Notes: generated by a model not told the origin, from the sequence alone. Counted from the stretch's first letter, positions 1 to 10,557 are shown. The stretch is 64,000 nt of DNA from Semisulcospira habei (GCA_036245525.1 BTPG01000007.1:128695840-128759839); one strand, 5' to 3'. A program made the numbers and translations.

Positions 1-10
1 GTCCATTAGA

Positions 11-74
11 AAAAGGCATAGATCCTCATGAGCCCCCCGCAACGCGGGGGATCATGAGGATCTACGCCTCTTGC
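11..74. repeat. PAL-A palindrome, copy 1
   Basis: Short inverted repeat of about 64 bp. Left arm contains AGGCATAGATCCTCATGAG and the right arm is its reverse complement apart from a few mismatches (GATCATGAGG for GCTCATGAGG, and TACGCC for TATGCC). It is the C-type of the family, with ATCC pairing to GGAT and a GC-rich centre. Confidence 0.9.
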
Positions 75-395
75 AGGCAGAGGTCGGCCAATTTAAATCC
101 CAAGACGACGTTATTAAAATGACTCTTCAGCTGGACCCAGAGACCTCTGCTAATCGAAGTGATTACTGGCCAAGCAAAGAAATAAACCGACAAGCCAGAT
201 GGAGCCCACTGAAGGGCCCACAACAAGAGGTTGACCCTTGACCCCCGAGACCTTCGGCCCCGTGACTCCGACGACCCGTGCAGGAGGCGATGGCCACTGA
301 AGGACAAACACGAGAGGACAAGGGTCTCAGTCTCCAGTGACCGCGCTGGTCTCTTTGTCAACTGAAGAACCCAAATATTGGTGTGAACATTGTCA

Positions 396-465
396 GCAAG
401 AGGCACAGATCACAGATCTTCATGAGCCCCCACAGCTGCGGAGGCTCATGAGGACCTATATCTGC
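396..465. repeat. PAL-A palindrome, degenerate copy 2
   Basis: Recognisable GCAAGAGGCACAGAT start and CTCATGAGGA right arm, but the right end has decayed (TATATCTGCTC) and the left arm carries a small internal duplication (ATCACAGATC). Confidence 0.7.
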
Positions 466-587
466 TCTAGAGGTGAGTGGGGCTCAGTGTTTACTGTTAG
501 TCTTCAGATTGCTCAGATAGTCCCTTTGTAAGCTGACAACCCAAACAGCCCATCTCTCCCCGTATGAAAAATACTGGCGCAACGATA

Positions 588-653
588 GCAAGAGGCATAG
601 ATCCTCATGTGCCCCCGCATTTGCGGGGGCGCATGAGGATCTATGCCTCTTGT
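588..653. repeat. PAL-A palindrome, copy 3
   Basis: C-type copy. CATGTGCCCCCGC on the left faces GCGGGGGCGCATG on the right, so all bases pair except one T opposite G. Outer arms GCAAGAGGCATAGATCC and GGATCTATGCCTCTTG match. Confidence 0.92.
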
Positions 654-774
654 GGAGATGGGGCTCGGTCTCTATCAAGGGTCTTAGTCTTCTGAAGCCC
701 AGACAGCCCTTTGTAAACTGAACACCAAAACAACCACATTGAAGAATATTGAATGGTGTGGTTGAAGTCAGAGC

Positions 775-833
775 GGCAGATCTTCATGACCTTCTGTAAT
801 TTGCCTGGGCTCATGAGGATCTATGCCTCTTGC
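775..833. repeat. PAL-A palindrome, copy 4, left arm decayed
   Basis: The right arm (GGGCTCATGAGGATC, then TATGCCTCTTGC) is intact, while the left arm is eroded (CAGATCTTCATGACC). It is one unit of the 318-855 array. Confidence 0.7.
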
Positions 834-1250
834 GGATGAGCTTTAAGTATGCCTTGGTGTCTTAGTCTTCACAACATCCCCGTGCTTTGGGACACAGGGA
901 TACAGTTTCTTCGTCTACTTCCCTATTTCTCGTAGGCTTGATTTTCCATCAATTTCTGGTCACGGCACTTCTTCAGGTCCAGCCAACTATCCAAGAAGGT
1001 CCAGTAGAAGAAGGTCACAACTAGTTTCCAAATCTAACAGCCAAGGCTGGACAAAAAGAGATTGCCTTTCAGTGGACAAAAGCGAGAAGAGGAGGGACAC
1101 GGCGCTGAGACGCATTGTCCACATCTCTATGGTCAGTGGTCAAAGAGGAAGGCGAGCTGACAATGGGGGCGTGTGCATCTCAGGTATACCTTCAGACTAG
1201 TGAGTCATTAACCTTTTCCTGGTAGGAAACACGGGTGTAAATCAGTCACT
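834..1250. other. No gene seen
   Basis: About 415 bp of mixed-composition DNA without a convincing reading frame, RNA gene or repeat that I can name. Confidence 0.5.
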
Positions 1251-1315
1251 CAAAAGGCGTAGATCCTCATGAGCCCCCGCGACTGCGGGGGCTCATGATG
1301 ATCTACACCTCTTGC
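1251..1315. repeat. PAL-A palindrome, copy 5
   Basis: C-type copy, CAAAAGGCGTAGATCC on the left and GATCTACACCTCTTGC on the right, with ATGAGCCCCCGC facing GCGGGGGCTCATGA. A few mismatches lie in the outer arms. Confidence 0.88.
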
Positions 1316-1394
1316 AGATTTTCCAGTTTGTTCACTTTGCACGTGTGTATCACATTTTTTCTTTAAAAAACAACAACAAAAAACCCCAACAAAA

Positions 1395-1645
1395 CCTGAT
1401 GCCTGTTCTACTTGCTCTGCTAAGTGGAAAAGCCGCGATGAATGGATTCTGCATCCAGCCGGCAATGGCTCATGAAGATGGACACCTCTCGCAGTTGAGT
1501 GGTCATTCACAAAGGCCCAGAGCTGACGCCCTTTGCTCATGGGGATCTATTCCTCTCTGGGCGTGGTGTTTTGCAGTGACACTTTCCTGATGCTTTTTCT
1601 CCGTGCTCTCGAAAGTGGAAACCCACGATGAATGGCTTCTGAACT
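1395..1645. repeat. Two diverged direct repeats, about 190 bp apart
   Basis: Motifs CCTGATGC, AGTGGAAA, and CNCGATGAATGGNTTCTG recur in the same order starting near 1395 and 1587. A right-half PAL-A remnant (CATGAAGATGGACACCTC) lies between them. This resembles the satellite-like units at 318-855. Confidence 0.5.
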
Positions 1646-2067
1646 GTCTTTCCGCCTGAGCGGAGGCATCCTTTGGAAGGAAAACTCGTGATTTATCTGA
1701 CGGAGACTAGCCTTGAATACCTAGCAGACATGGAGGCGGGAAGTTAGTGATTTATAAAAACTTTACTGGCTGAAAGACCAACTTTTCCCGTCGACAGTTC
1801 CTAAAACCCTCTACTGACTAAAAGACGGACCCTTTTTAAAAAAAAAAAAAAAGTCTACACATGTGGTTCTAAAACCCTGAAGGAACGTTGGTCATTTATA
1901 AAACCGTACCGGCTCTGGCATCAATTATTGGTTATCCCTGTGATTTATCTGATCAGCCTGGTCCGCTGGGGCTACACCAGAGAGGCAGATTAATTTGAGA
2001 AAAGTTTCATCCGTCCTCACGAGCCCCAGAAAGAGAGCTAAATCTACGGCAGGCGCATCGCCCGTCT

Positions 2068-2107
2068 GCAAGAGGCATAGATCCTCATGAGGATCTATAC
2101 CTCTTGC
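2068..2107. repeat. PAL-A palindrome, compact 40-bp form
   Basis: Both outer arms are present (GCAAGAGGCATAGATCCTCA facing TGAGGATCTATACCTCTTGC), but the GC-rich centre is gone. The deletion is symmetric about the palindrome axis. Confidence 0.92.
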
Positions 2108-2478
2108 TCGCAAACTTTACATTCATGTTCCCCACACGGAGGAGGTGAGTGGGAGATCCACGCGAGTTTGTCCGATTGAAAGCAGACGGATACATTGGCT
2201 GGAGGGAAGAAAGAGGAAAGTCTCCCCGTCTCAAGGCACACACAGGGAGAGAGAATCTGAGATGCTTTCAGATGCCAGTCTAGCTTGTTAGCAATCTTTG
2301 GAAGATGCTCAACAAGAAATCAATGCCACAAGCATGTTAGTCAGTTTTCTTTCGGAGGCCGGTATGTTTTTTTTGTTTTGTTTTGTTTTGGTTTTTTTCC
2401 CTCGTTCATTTTTTTTTTAAAGGATGAGTGGTAAGAAATGGTAAGGGAGGGAAAAGGGGTAAGGATATGGGCCGGCTG

Positions 2479-2480
<2 letters not shown>

Positions 2481-2559
<79 letters not shown>

Positions 2560-2600
2560 TGCGTGTGTGCGTGCGTGCGTGCGTGCGCGCGCGCGTGTGC
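2481..2600. repeat. (TG)n microsatellite with a GCGTG-rich tail
   Basis: Pure TG dinucleotides from 2481 to about 2558, then interrupted TGCGTG and GCGC steps to about 2600. It creates repetitive open frames on both strands that are not genes. Confidence 0.98.
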
Positions 2601-3046
2601 GTGCTGTGTGTGTACAAAGACAACCTGACTGAAATTCCCAGCAGAATTTTTCTTCAACGCAAAACTTCCATCCACAACTGCAATGTTATCGCGGCAAACA
2701 AGACTACAAGCTGCGCGTTTCAAACATCCACCGAACTTCGATATCGTAAACACAGACCATCGCAAAATTAGGCCTCTTGTTGGCACGCATTTACATCTGT
2801 GCCTGCCAGCAGCAGGTTTTAAATTCACTCATGCAACTGCCAAATGACTCTTTGCAGTGGGCTGGCTAGGCCACCGTTTTGATAGAGGCCCTGGCAGTTA
2901 ATATTGGATTGTGAGCAGCAATCATCAGGACGGCTGCCATTATCTGTCTAATTGGGTGCCGGCGTGGACCAGCCGCGGAGAGGGAAACGGCGCAGGCTAG
3001 CCCGGGAAATTAGAGATTAGCAGCGAACGGCAACTGAGAATAATCG

Positions 3047-3112
3047 GCAAGAGGCACAGATCCTCATGAGCCCCCGCAATTGCGGGGGCTCATGAGGATC
3101 TTTGCCTCTTGC
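3047..3112. repeat. PAL-A palindrome, copy 6
   Basis: Almost perfect 66-bp C-type palindrome. CCCCCGCAATTGCGGGGG is the centre, and the outer arms differ only at a CACAGA versus TTTGCC step. Confidence 0.95.
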
Positions 3113-3638
3113 AGGCACAGTTTGCATCTGCGTCAGAGGAGAGATAATTGGATGCTGGAAAGTAGGAAGTGGGGATTTTCTGCAGTGTGCCTGGCACTAA
3201 AGACTGGTTAAGCTTAGTGTAGGCCTAAATGCTATTCAGAGGGCGAAGGTGGACACATTCATGCAGCAGTTAATAATAACGTAATAACTAAACTAGTTAT
3301 TGCAGTTTCACGCCGATAAGCCTTCAACGGCACAAAAATAAACTTTAAAAAAACCAAAAAAAAAAAACTACCATGACAACACATTCCATGAAACGATATT
3401 TTCTGAGGTTGGAACCGGGTGAATACGCGATTCCACAAAGCGAAAACTGGGGGGAAAAATATCTTAATAAACCTAAAAACTGCCATGACAACAACTGATT
3501 TCCATAAAACATCCTTTCCTGGACGCTCGCACTTGTGAATAATAATAAAGAGATACTAGCTGCGAAAAATGATGAAAAAGAAATAAATCCTGATGACTTT
3601 CGAAATCTTGAGGATGTAAATGACGAGGCCTATCTGCA
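3113..3638. other. No gene seen
   Basis: AT-rich stretch of about 525 bp with A-runs near 3350. No supported coding or RNA feature. Confidence 0.5.
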
Positions 3639-3704
3639 GCAAGAGGCATACATTCTCATGAGCCCCTGCATTCGCAGGGGCTCATAAGAATCTATGCCTC
3701 TTGC
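3639..3704. repeat. PAL-A palindrome, copy 7 (T-type)
   Basis: T-type arms: ATTC pairs with GAAT, and CCCCTGC pairs with GCAGGGG. These are two arm-matched differences from the C-type copies. CATGAG faces CTCATAAG, one mismatch. Confidence 0.94.
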
Positions 3705-3977
3705 AGACGATAAAGAGGTGGGCTGAGAGAGTGGGAATTACCACAGACTCCCAAACGTCAGAAAAGGTTTCGCTGTCCCCAGTCCCACTCTAAGCCCGGG
3801 TTTGGGTGCGCTTTCTGTCGATGACATCACGTCTGCATGCCGGGATCGATCAATACTCCACGCGAGACACCAGTTTCACAATTTGACGCCAAGACGAACC
3901 TACGGCAGGAGATGGGCCTACCACGGCGCAGTAAGTACCCGAGTAGCTTGCTGATTTAGTACATTAGCGTGGCACTT

Positions 3978-4970
3978 TAAGGCTTCCCTACACGGAGAAA
4001 CGAAATATACAAGAAACGAAACATTTTCATTGCATCGAAATGCCTCCTCCGCACACGCAGAAACGCGGTGAAAATTCATTTCCGATTGGTCCAGCAGGGG
4101 GAGGTAACTCTTCACAGACATGCTCAATCTGGTTGTATCGGTGGATATCATATTTCTGACTACCGACGCTTAAAAATTAAACATATGAGACAGGTGTGCC
4201 TTCGCTTACACAATACAAGTGAATTCCCAACCATATCGAATAAATTTAAGAGCTTTTGAATGAGTAAACAGGGATGGTTCAAGTGAATCGAGGTTGCCGC
4301 CGTCTCGAAGCGATAGCCGCCATCTTGTAGGCTTCGCAGCGAAAGCCAATGAAAGTGGGGTTCATAAAACTGACCCAAAGTCATATTTGGTTGGTACTTT
4401 AGAGATGATTGTTTACAGATTCCATTTTGAAAATGATCCTCCCGCTGAAATCTTACAGAATCGTGTGTCACATCACGAGTTTTTATCCATAATCGACCTA
4501 CGAAAGTCATTTTGTCACAACCGAGAGTGTTTGGCTTGTATAGCGACAGATCACGTGACTGTGCGAACGACACTGATTGCGGGGCAGCGGGTAGAAATGT
4601 TTCAGGAATAGAGACAGGTTGTATTGCTCGAAATGTGCCGTTTCGCATTCGAAAATGATCCTCCCGCTTAAATCTTATTAGAATCGTGCGTCACATCACG
4701 CGTTTTTAGCTATTAATGATAGACCTGACTCCACGCCATCTTGAATGCTTTACCCGCCATCTTGAGTGTTTTGGCTTGAATGACGTCAGATTAACATGTG
4801 ACTGAGCGAACGACACTGATTGGGCAGCGAAATGTTTCGGGAATAGAGACAGATTCTATTGCACGAAATGTGCCGTTTCGCATTTCGTGAAACGGTAAAA
4901 TGTTGGAGAAATGTCTGAAATGCGCTCATTTTGACGAAATGTTCCGTTTCGTGTCTCGTGTGAGGAAGCC
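3978..4970. mobile_element. Candidate 1-kb non-autonomous TIR element
   Basis: AAGGCTTCCCTACACGGAG at the left end resembles the reverse complement of the right end (AAGGCTTCCTCACACGAGA), followed on both sides by GAAACGAAA-like sequence. Inside are two tandem units of about 220 bp (near 4427-4645 and 4650-4875), each with AATGATCCTCCCGCT, TCACATCACG and ATGTGCCGTTTCGCATT. No transposase frame. I could not settle a target-site duplication, so the superfamily is open. Confidence 0.5.
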
Positions 4971-5094
4971 TTTATGCGTGTATGTAATAGATTCCTGCTG
5001 AGTTGTGGGTCACCACAGACAAAAAGATACGTATGCCATACTCATAAACACCAAGGACAATCATCGCCAAAGATGAGCACCACACACACACCCC

Positions 5095-5312
5095 TTAACC
5101 CATTACATCCCGAGGTTGATTTCTTAACATTTTGCTTAATGTTCTATAGTGAAGGCTACATTTCAAATTAGGAGATAGATCAACCGTATTAGTTCAAGGG
5201 GGGTGCCAGAATAGCTTGGCGCCTGAGGCGCCAAGCTATTCTGGCACAACCCTTGAACTATCATAGTCAAATTTATTTCAAGCAATGGGTGTAGCAGGTT
5301 GAAAAGGGTTAA
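5095..5312. mobile_element. TTAA-1 type miniature element with PAL-B core
   Basis: Bounded by TTAACCC (5095) and GGGTTAA (ending 5312). The PAL-B core spans about 5196-5266, with CCAGAATAGCTTGGCGCC facing GGCGCCAAGCTATTCTGG. Flanking sequence has diverged from the other TTAA-1 copies, so shell assignment is tentative. Confidence 0.75.
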
Positions 5313-5453
5313 ATCTCCTCAGTCTCGCAACATGACAAAAACAAGTCCCAAAATACATGGCACGCTTCATGAAATACGCCTGCTGCTAGTCTCCATGCAC
5401 TATGCAGGCACTACTACATCAAGACCTGTTTTGTGCCACCACCCGAATGAGAG

Positions 5454-5520
5454 ATCGCCTGTCATTAAAGCTCATCATTTAGGTGGCTGTAGCCACCTGA
5501 TGGTCTTTAATGACAGGTGA
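5454..5520. repeat. PAL-H palindrome, copy 1
   Basis: Left arm CGCCTGTCATTAAAG then CATCATTTAGGTGGCT. Right arm AGCCACCTGATGGTC then TTTAATGACAGGTGA. A second copy is at 36951-37044. Confidence 0.88.
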
Positions 5521-5699
5521 CACTTTTTGCCCATCAAAACTTTTCTCGAGTGAACACCTGTCTTTTTTTTTACCATTTTTTCCTTGCCCAAAAAGTTGGT
5601 TATAATGTACAACGAAAAAATAATAATAATAATAATTACACCTTTTAGAGTGAGTCCTGCTGTAATTTAGCATCAAGCAAGTGGACTGTGACGGCGGCG

Positions 5700-5972
5700 C
5701 TGACAGAGTCAGTGAGGCGTGTCCCGAGGGGAAGGATTAGTGGGGAGGATGCGTGTCTCGTGTGACACCGCGCCCCGCTTGACTTGAGGCTCAGCAAAGT
5801 CTCTTAACCACAACCACGCACCAACAAGCCACACAGAGCCTAATGGTCCCTGCAGCTGCAAAGCGGAGCTGGCCCGAAAGGATTCTCATCCTCCATCATG
5901 GTCTCAGCGTTGCCACTTGTTCCAACGATCCGCCCAAGGGTTTCTGGGTTTCTAAGTTCTTTATTTTTTTCT
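5700..5972. other. No gene seen
   Basis: GC-moderate unique-looking stretch with no supported feature. Confidence 0.4.
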
Positions 5973-6038
5973 GCAAGGGGTATAGATCCTCATGAGCCCC
6001 TGCGAATGCAGGGGCTCATGTGAATCTAATCCGCTTGC
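5973..6038. repeat. PAL-A palindrome, copy 8
   Basis: Centre CATGAGCCCCTGCGAATGC is intact and pairs well (GCAGGGGCTCATG). The right outer arm has decayed to GTGAATCTAATCCGCTTGC. Confidence 0.88.
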
Positions 6039-6999
6039 ACGTGGGTACTAAGCAAGATATCTGCTCCGTTTCCCCGGGGAGGGGAGGTGTGGAGGTGTGA
6101 GCGTGGGACACAACAGGCTGTTTGGCTGGATCAAGTGAGATTAGGTACGGTAATAAACTACAGGGTAGCGCCACACAAGACAAGCAGGGATCAACGGTAG
6201 TCACGGAACGAACACCGACACGCGGGGTAATTCGCATCCTCCCTGCATCAGCCTCACCAAGGATTTTTTTTTTTTTTTTTTTTTAAAGGCGAGTTGTATC
6301 TCAACAACTCTGGGGTATTGTAACTGAACTGAAATGCACTAAACCATCAACCTAAACAGAGTAATGATGTAAAAGGATGTTACTGTGACTGCGGACAAAT
6401 ACATTTCTGGTAAAAATGTGTGTCTACACTACTGAGAGTGAACTCAATGTATTTCATGCTAGGCAAATTAACGACATACTGTGGTGAGAACAACCTTTCC
6501 AGAACAATAGTCGCCCGTGGGCTTATAACACTATTAACCGCAAACAATACATCATACAACCAGGCCTAGTAAAGCGGCCACATACGAGAACGAATGTCTA
6601 ATACAAAGTCATAGTACACATACCAAGGGAAATTACTCAGCGTTTAACCTACAAACAGTTACATCCCCTGACTCTCTAATGTAATAATCTACGACTTTGC
6701 CTAAATGTCAATGAACGCTACTCACAAATCACGGTGTTGTTGCAATGTGTCAACTAATACATATCAACAGATGTTCGCTAAAATGAGTGAAATAGAAACA
6801 ATCTGTGAATGTCGGCTTTCAGGGCTGAGAAACCGATGGATAATTTGTCAATGGACTGTACCAGACTAGCAAAAAACAGGGGGTGGTACTCTTCTGCTAA
6901 GCCGACAATCCTTGAGGGGAAAATGAGAAATATGGAAACTACAGAGCCTACGGGGGCTAAACACAATGTTCAGTCCTCGACGCAACCACCTTAAATCTC
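6039..6999. other. No gene seen
   Basis: About 960 bp, including a T-run at 6265-6285. Short open frames near 6780-6990 overlap on both strands and show no domain, so I do not call them. Confidence 0.5.
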
Positions 7000-7064
7000 C
7001 AAGAGGCATAGACTCGCATGAACCCGTGCGTTCGCACGGGCTCATGAAAATCTATGCCTCTTGC
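7000..7064. repeat. PAL-A palindrome, copy 9
   Basis: The centre differs in a paired way, CCCGTGCG facing CGCACGGG, where the usual centre is CCCCTGC facing GCAGGGG. Outer arms AAGAGGCATAGA and TCTATGCCTCTTG are intact. Confidence 0.9.
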
Positions 7065-7687
7065 CAACACACACCAAATCCCATTTACACCCCCTAAAAC
7101 AGCTGGAGTGCAGTTTTTCAACAGACCCGCTAACAGAGCGTGTCTGATAAGGCCATAGTACAGTATAATCGAGTTCTCAGCACAAACGACCGGTAATAAA
7201 AGTTGAGGATGAGCATGCTAATCTCCCCTGGCTTTAATAGCATCAGTCACGGTAGCATTATACTAGCCTGACGTAACTAGCGCGTACAGAAGCCAGGGCC
7301 ACAACATTAGTACTTGCAAGTATTACGTCTAATCCCCCCCCCCCTCCCCCCTTTACTACTTCATGTTTATTGCCCGCACATTCAATTTTAATCGTCTGAC
7401 GCTATCGGACTAGTTCAAACTGGCCTGTTTGTAGTGAGATTCAGTGTCACTTATTAAGTTATTTTAGACAGTTATGGTATTTGCTGGAGACGGCTCTTCA
7501 GGAAATGTATGAAAATGTGTTAGGACCTTTTCACAACTCTGCGTTCTGATGTCAAAAGACGAGGTCCATTAATTTTGTGTAAACAGCGTGACGTCCATTG
7601 TAATATACATAACATACAAAGAAAATTGTGCCATACTCAGGACACAACTATTGTGGAGAGGTCATTACGACATTTGCTGGTAGGGAC
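7065..7687. other. No gene seen
   Basis: Contains a C-run near 7330-7350. No supported gene or repeat family. Confidence 0.5.
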
Positions 7688-7797
7688 TTGCTGGAGCGAG
7701 CTCAGTCATGCGTGAGCAACTAACTAAGCAAGGTGCTCCGGTGTTGCGGAGCACCTTGATTAGTGGCTAGCGCAGGACAAAGCTCACTCACGCGACT
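7688..7797. repeat. PAL-E palindrome, copy 1
   Basis: About 110 bp. CTAAGCAAGGTGCTCCG faces CGGAGCACCTTGATTAG around a GTGTTG loop. The outer arms (GGAGCGAGCTCAGTC, GACAAAGCTCACTC) pair imperfectly. Confidence 0.88.
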
Positions 7798-8800
7798 ACA
7801 GTGACTCGTTTATACACATCTCAACAAAACTGTGGAAGGAAGTGGGGGTTACAACCTTTTAACAGTGCGTTGCCATAAACTTACCGGTGTTAGCACCTTG
7901 TGGGCAAGGCCTGGCAGGGCGCTGGGTGATCTGTCAAGTAAGGCCGTAAATCCATCAGCTTTATGGCCCCAACGCAGGTACAATCCCTCCTTCAAAGCCC
8001 GGGAACACAAGACGCACCATTCAAACACCCCACCGGGGGCAAGGAACAATTCCTCATTAGCAAGTCTCAAGCAGGCGTCAAGCCGCTCAAGTAAGTCTCA
8101 AGCACAGATAGCTTTCCAGGTCCATGGTGTCAAGCTTTCTAAGTCTTAAGCGCCCCACGCGAGCCTGGTATTTTCAGTAATGTGTCAAGCACGAAGGAAC
8201 ATGAATCTATAATTATGTGCGCGATTGTGAACACACGCCTATCGATGCACTCCACTTGTTTCTACATAAACTGTCTTCCGATGCTTGAGATTCAATCCAG
8301 GGAAAAAAAGCGGATTTGTTCAATAGCATGTCCGTTGAAAGGTCCTGGTAAATCAAAGTGGCACAGTTGGAGTGCGCCTGAGTTGATCAGTGTTCAGGTC
8401 GTACTCCATAGACAATAGATTCCCCTGTCCCCCATAACCCGCCCGTCAGGGCCGTCCATGATCACCTCGGTGCTGTGGACGTTAAACCCGAACTAACCTT
8501 GAGATTCCAGCCAAGTGCGACACAGTGAACCAAGTCTGACGTACACACACTCTCTTCTGTTACTCGTTCGACGTAATAGTTATTCACACGTGTTTCAAAG
8601 TAAGTGTCACTATCGAGTGGTCTCTAAGTGGTGACGCCACGAAAGCAAATCTTAGCGAGTGGTGTATGAATTGAATGTCATCACACTAAGCGTATTTCAT
8701 CGTCGAGAAGGGAGCAAGCAAACACGACGCATCGCTGTTGACAGAAACGACAAATCTTCAAGCACCGTTGGTCCGACAATGATAAAGTAATCAGCAAGAC
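7798..8800. other. No gene seen
   Basis: About 1 kb of mixed sequence. Short overlapping open frames between 7830 and 8420 have no recognisable domain, no splice context that I can defend and no homology that I recognise. Confidence 0.5.
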
Positions 8801-8801
8801 T

Positions 8802-8977
8802 TTGAACCCATTCAGCCCCGAACGCCCTACAGCAGGAGATGGATGGACCATGATAATTCGAGGGTAGTGCCAGATTAGCTTGGCGCCTGATGGTCCATTC
8901 CTGCATCTAGTATATAGTGGTTAAGTGACACCTCCAGAAGTTAGGGATTGATGTGGCCTTGGGGCTAAATGGGTTAA
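8802..8977. mobile_element. TTAA-3 miniature element with truncated PAL-B core
   Basis: Termini are TTGAACCCATTCAGCCCC at the left (TTAA mutated to TTGA) and GGGGCTAAATGGGTTAA at the right, forming a terminal inverted repeat. Inside are GGACCATGATAATTC and GTGCCAGATTAGCTTGGCGCC, but most of the right arm of the core is lost. It abuts the next TTAA element. Confidence 0.75.
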
Positions 8978-9038
8978 CCCCCTTCTGCATCCAGCCATTT
9001 ACAGTATTGGTGGCTGCATGCACAAGGGGGTCGATTAA
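8974..9038. mobile_element. TTAA-4 short element (65 bp)
   Basis: TTAACCCCCTTCTGCATCCA at the left, and CTGCATGCACAAGGGGG followed by TCGATTAA at the right, make terminal inverted repeats. It shares its left TTAA with the TTAA-3 element and its right TTAA with the PAL-C element. Confidence 0.7.
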
Positions 9039-9159
9039 CCCTCTGGCTGTCGGTAGCGGTTTTTGTCGTGGAGATTCCGGCAGGAATCACCGCGACAAAA
9101 ACCGCTACCGACAGCCTCGCGGTTACACGCTGTTCACCGCTGGCACACAAAGGGTTTAA
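9035..9159. mobile_element. PAL-C element, TTAA-bounded
   Basis: Core at 9043-9117: GGCTGTCGGTAGCGGTTTTT on the left faces AAAAACCGCTACCGACAGCC on the right, with GATTCC-GGCA-GGAATC at the centre. TTAA occurs at 9035 and 9156. The right flank (GCTGGCACACAAAGGGTTTAA) is not palindromic with the left. Confidence 0.85.
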
Positions 9160-9493
9160 TTAAGTCCGTAAACCGCTTGCACACAAAAGACTTATGATCA
9201 TGCAGGACAGAGTACTGAGCTGATTACGGCGTGTTGTTCCGACACCTCTCGCCTCCGCGAGCGTGATATACAACCACCGCCACTTGAGGTAGGATTACGC
9301 CCCAGTCCTCACGATGACGCCCTAATGGTAGCGAGACCGGGTAATACCTCTCATAACGCGGCCCGCTAGAGATCACAATCACTCGATGGTATCTCCTCAG
9401 CCCGCCGATCACAGCCGAGTGGGCAAATCCCTGTGAGACCAAGACAAACACGCTGATCAGAACTTCCCCACTTCCAACACCTACCCCCTCTTT

Positions 9494-9559
9494 GCAAGAA
9501 GCATAGATTTTCATGAGCCCCTGCATTCGCAGGGGCTCATGAAAATCTATGCTTTTTGC
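9494..9559. repeat. PAL-A palindrome, copy 10
   Basis: Carries two paired differences from the consensus: GATTTTCATG faces CATGAAAATC, and AAGCATAG faces CTATGCTT (consensus AGGCATAG and CTATGCCT). The centre is CCCCTGC-ATTC-GCAGGGG. Confidence 0.94.
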
Positions 9560-9793
9560 AAAATAGTACTCATTGGCTACATTTACCTCTCATGAGCCCC
9601 TCCCCACTTCAGGACAAGAGCAGATACCGTTTGAGAGAGAACCATAGACTCTCATGGGACACGGCGAATGCGCGAGGATATCGCTAAAAGATAGTCTATT
9701 GGCGTAATTAACATTTTTTTCGTCTGATCCAAAGTCACTGTGATCTGCGCTCCCCATTTCAACACCAAAAATACGAAGAACACCTTCCATGTG

Positions 9794-9859
9794 CAAGCAG
9801 CATAGAGTCTCTTAAGCCCCTGCATTCGCAAGGCTTTATGACAATGCATGGCTCTCGGA
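9794..9859. repeat. PAL-A palindrome, decayed copy
   Basis: GCAAGCAGCATAGAGTCTC, then CCCCTGCATTCGCA, then a poorly matching right arm. Inside the 9455-10017 array. Confidence 0.65.
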
Positions 9860-9972
9860 GTGAAAAGAATTGGCCGTATTGATTACAAGTTGTATGTATA
9901 CGTCTAATCCTGAGATACAATGATCTGCGATCCCCACTTCAACGCAGAAAAGTGAAGCACACCGTCTTCTGT

Positions 9973-10017
9973 GCAAGAGTCATAGATTCTCCGCACATGA
10001 GAATCTACGCCTCTTGC
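9973..10017. repeat. PAL-A palindrome, centre-deleted copy
   Basis: GCAAGAGTCATAGATTCTC faces GAGAATCTACGCCTCTTGC with only about seven bases (CGCACAT) between the arms. Confidence 0.85.
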
Positions 10018-10557
10018 CATATCGTCTTGGTTACATTTACATCTGAGCCTATGGAGGTGACCGCACTCAAAGGCAAACACAACAGACTCATCAATCTTTG
10101 ACGTTTGCGCTGTGAGGAGTTTAGGCCGTGAATGTAATGTTCTCCCCTACAGTCCGAACTCGAGTGCTGATAAATATTTCAACTGGCGTGTAAGGTCAAA
10201 ACATCGCTAGACTGATCTACTCTCCAGCCTAACAGCTCGACGTGAGTGATGGGAGAGGAGGAGGGGGGGGGGGGGGGGGCTTGTACCATGTGATACTGAT
10301 AGTATCTCGTGTTGCATGTAGCCGGTGTGATAGGATACGTCTATTCTCGCACAAACACAATGTTATGACAAATTTCGACGACTCCAGCCTCAACAAACGC
10401 TGCAGCTGTTGAAAGGCAGTTTTGTGGTGCAAACAAGATGTGTTCATTCACGCGAATCTTGTTCGGCTAATACAATGTTATGGCAGTGTTTGACATTTTC
10501 AACGCCAACACACGGTCGCACATATCATCGGTGTAACTGGAAAACGTTTCTCGTACC
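10018..10557. other. No gene seen; G-run at 10262-10280
   Basis: Unassigned sequence apart from a run of about 18 G. Confidence 0.5.

Larger units (their letters stand above)
318..855. repeat. Degenerate satellite-like array, about 180-bp units, each with a PAL-A
   Basis: Three head-to-tail units start near 318, 497 and 673. Each begins with a GTCTNAGTCTNC-like motif, continues through CCCTTTGTAARCTGA and an A-rich stretch with AATATTGG, and then carries one PAL-A palindrome. Units are diverged, so boundaries are approximate. Confidence 0.6.
9455..10017. repeat. Second satellite-like array, units carrying PAL-A
   Basis: Units near 9455, 9720 and 9900 share CGTCTRATCC, TGATCTGCGNTCCCCA and TTCAACNC before a PAL-A copy that starts GCAAGA or GCAAGC. 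The last two units are about 180 bp apart. This mirrors the 318-855 array but with a different unit sequence. Confidence 0.6.

Noticed and set aside
396..838. CRISPR-like array of palindromic repeats
   Set aside because: Spacing is irregular, the intervening sequence is itself repetitive, no cas genes occur, and the surrounding DNA is clearly from an animal genome.
2406..2828. Histidine- or cysteine-rich proteins near (TG)n, (AC)n, (CT)n and (GAAT)n tracts
   Set aside because: Translations of microsatellites, as at 13450, 14298, 17201, 54958, 57956 and 60041.
3047..3112. Rho-independent terminator
   Set aside because: GC-rich hairpins here lack a following T-run and a gene to terminate, and the genome is eukaryotic.
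4160..4648. A 162-codon minus-strand gene
   Set aside because: Overlaps the tandem units of the candidate TIR element, has a 105-codon frame opposite it, and shows no recognisable domain.
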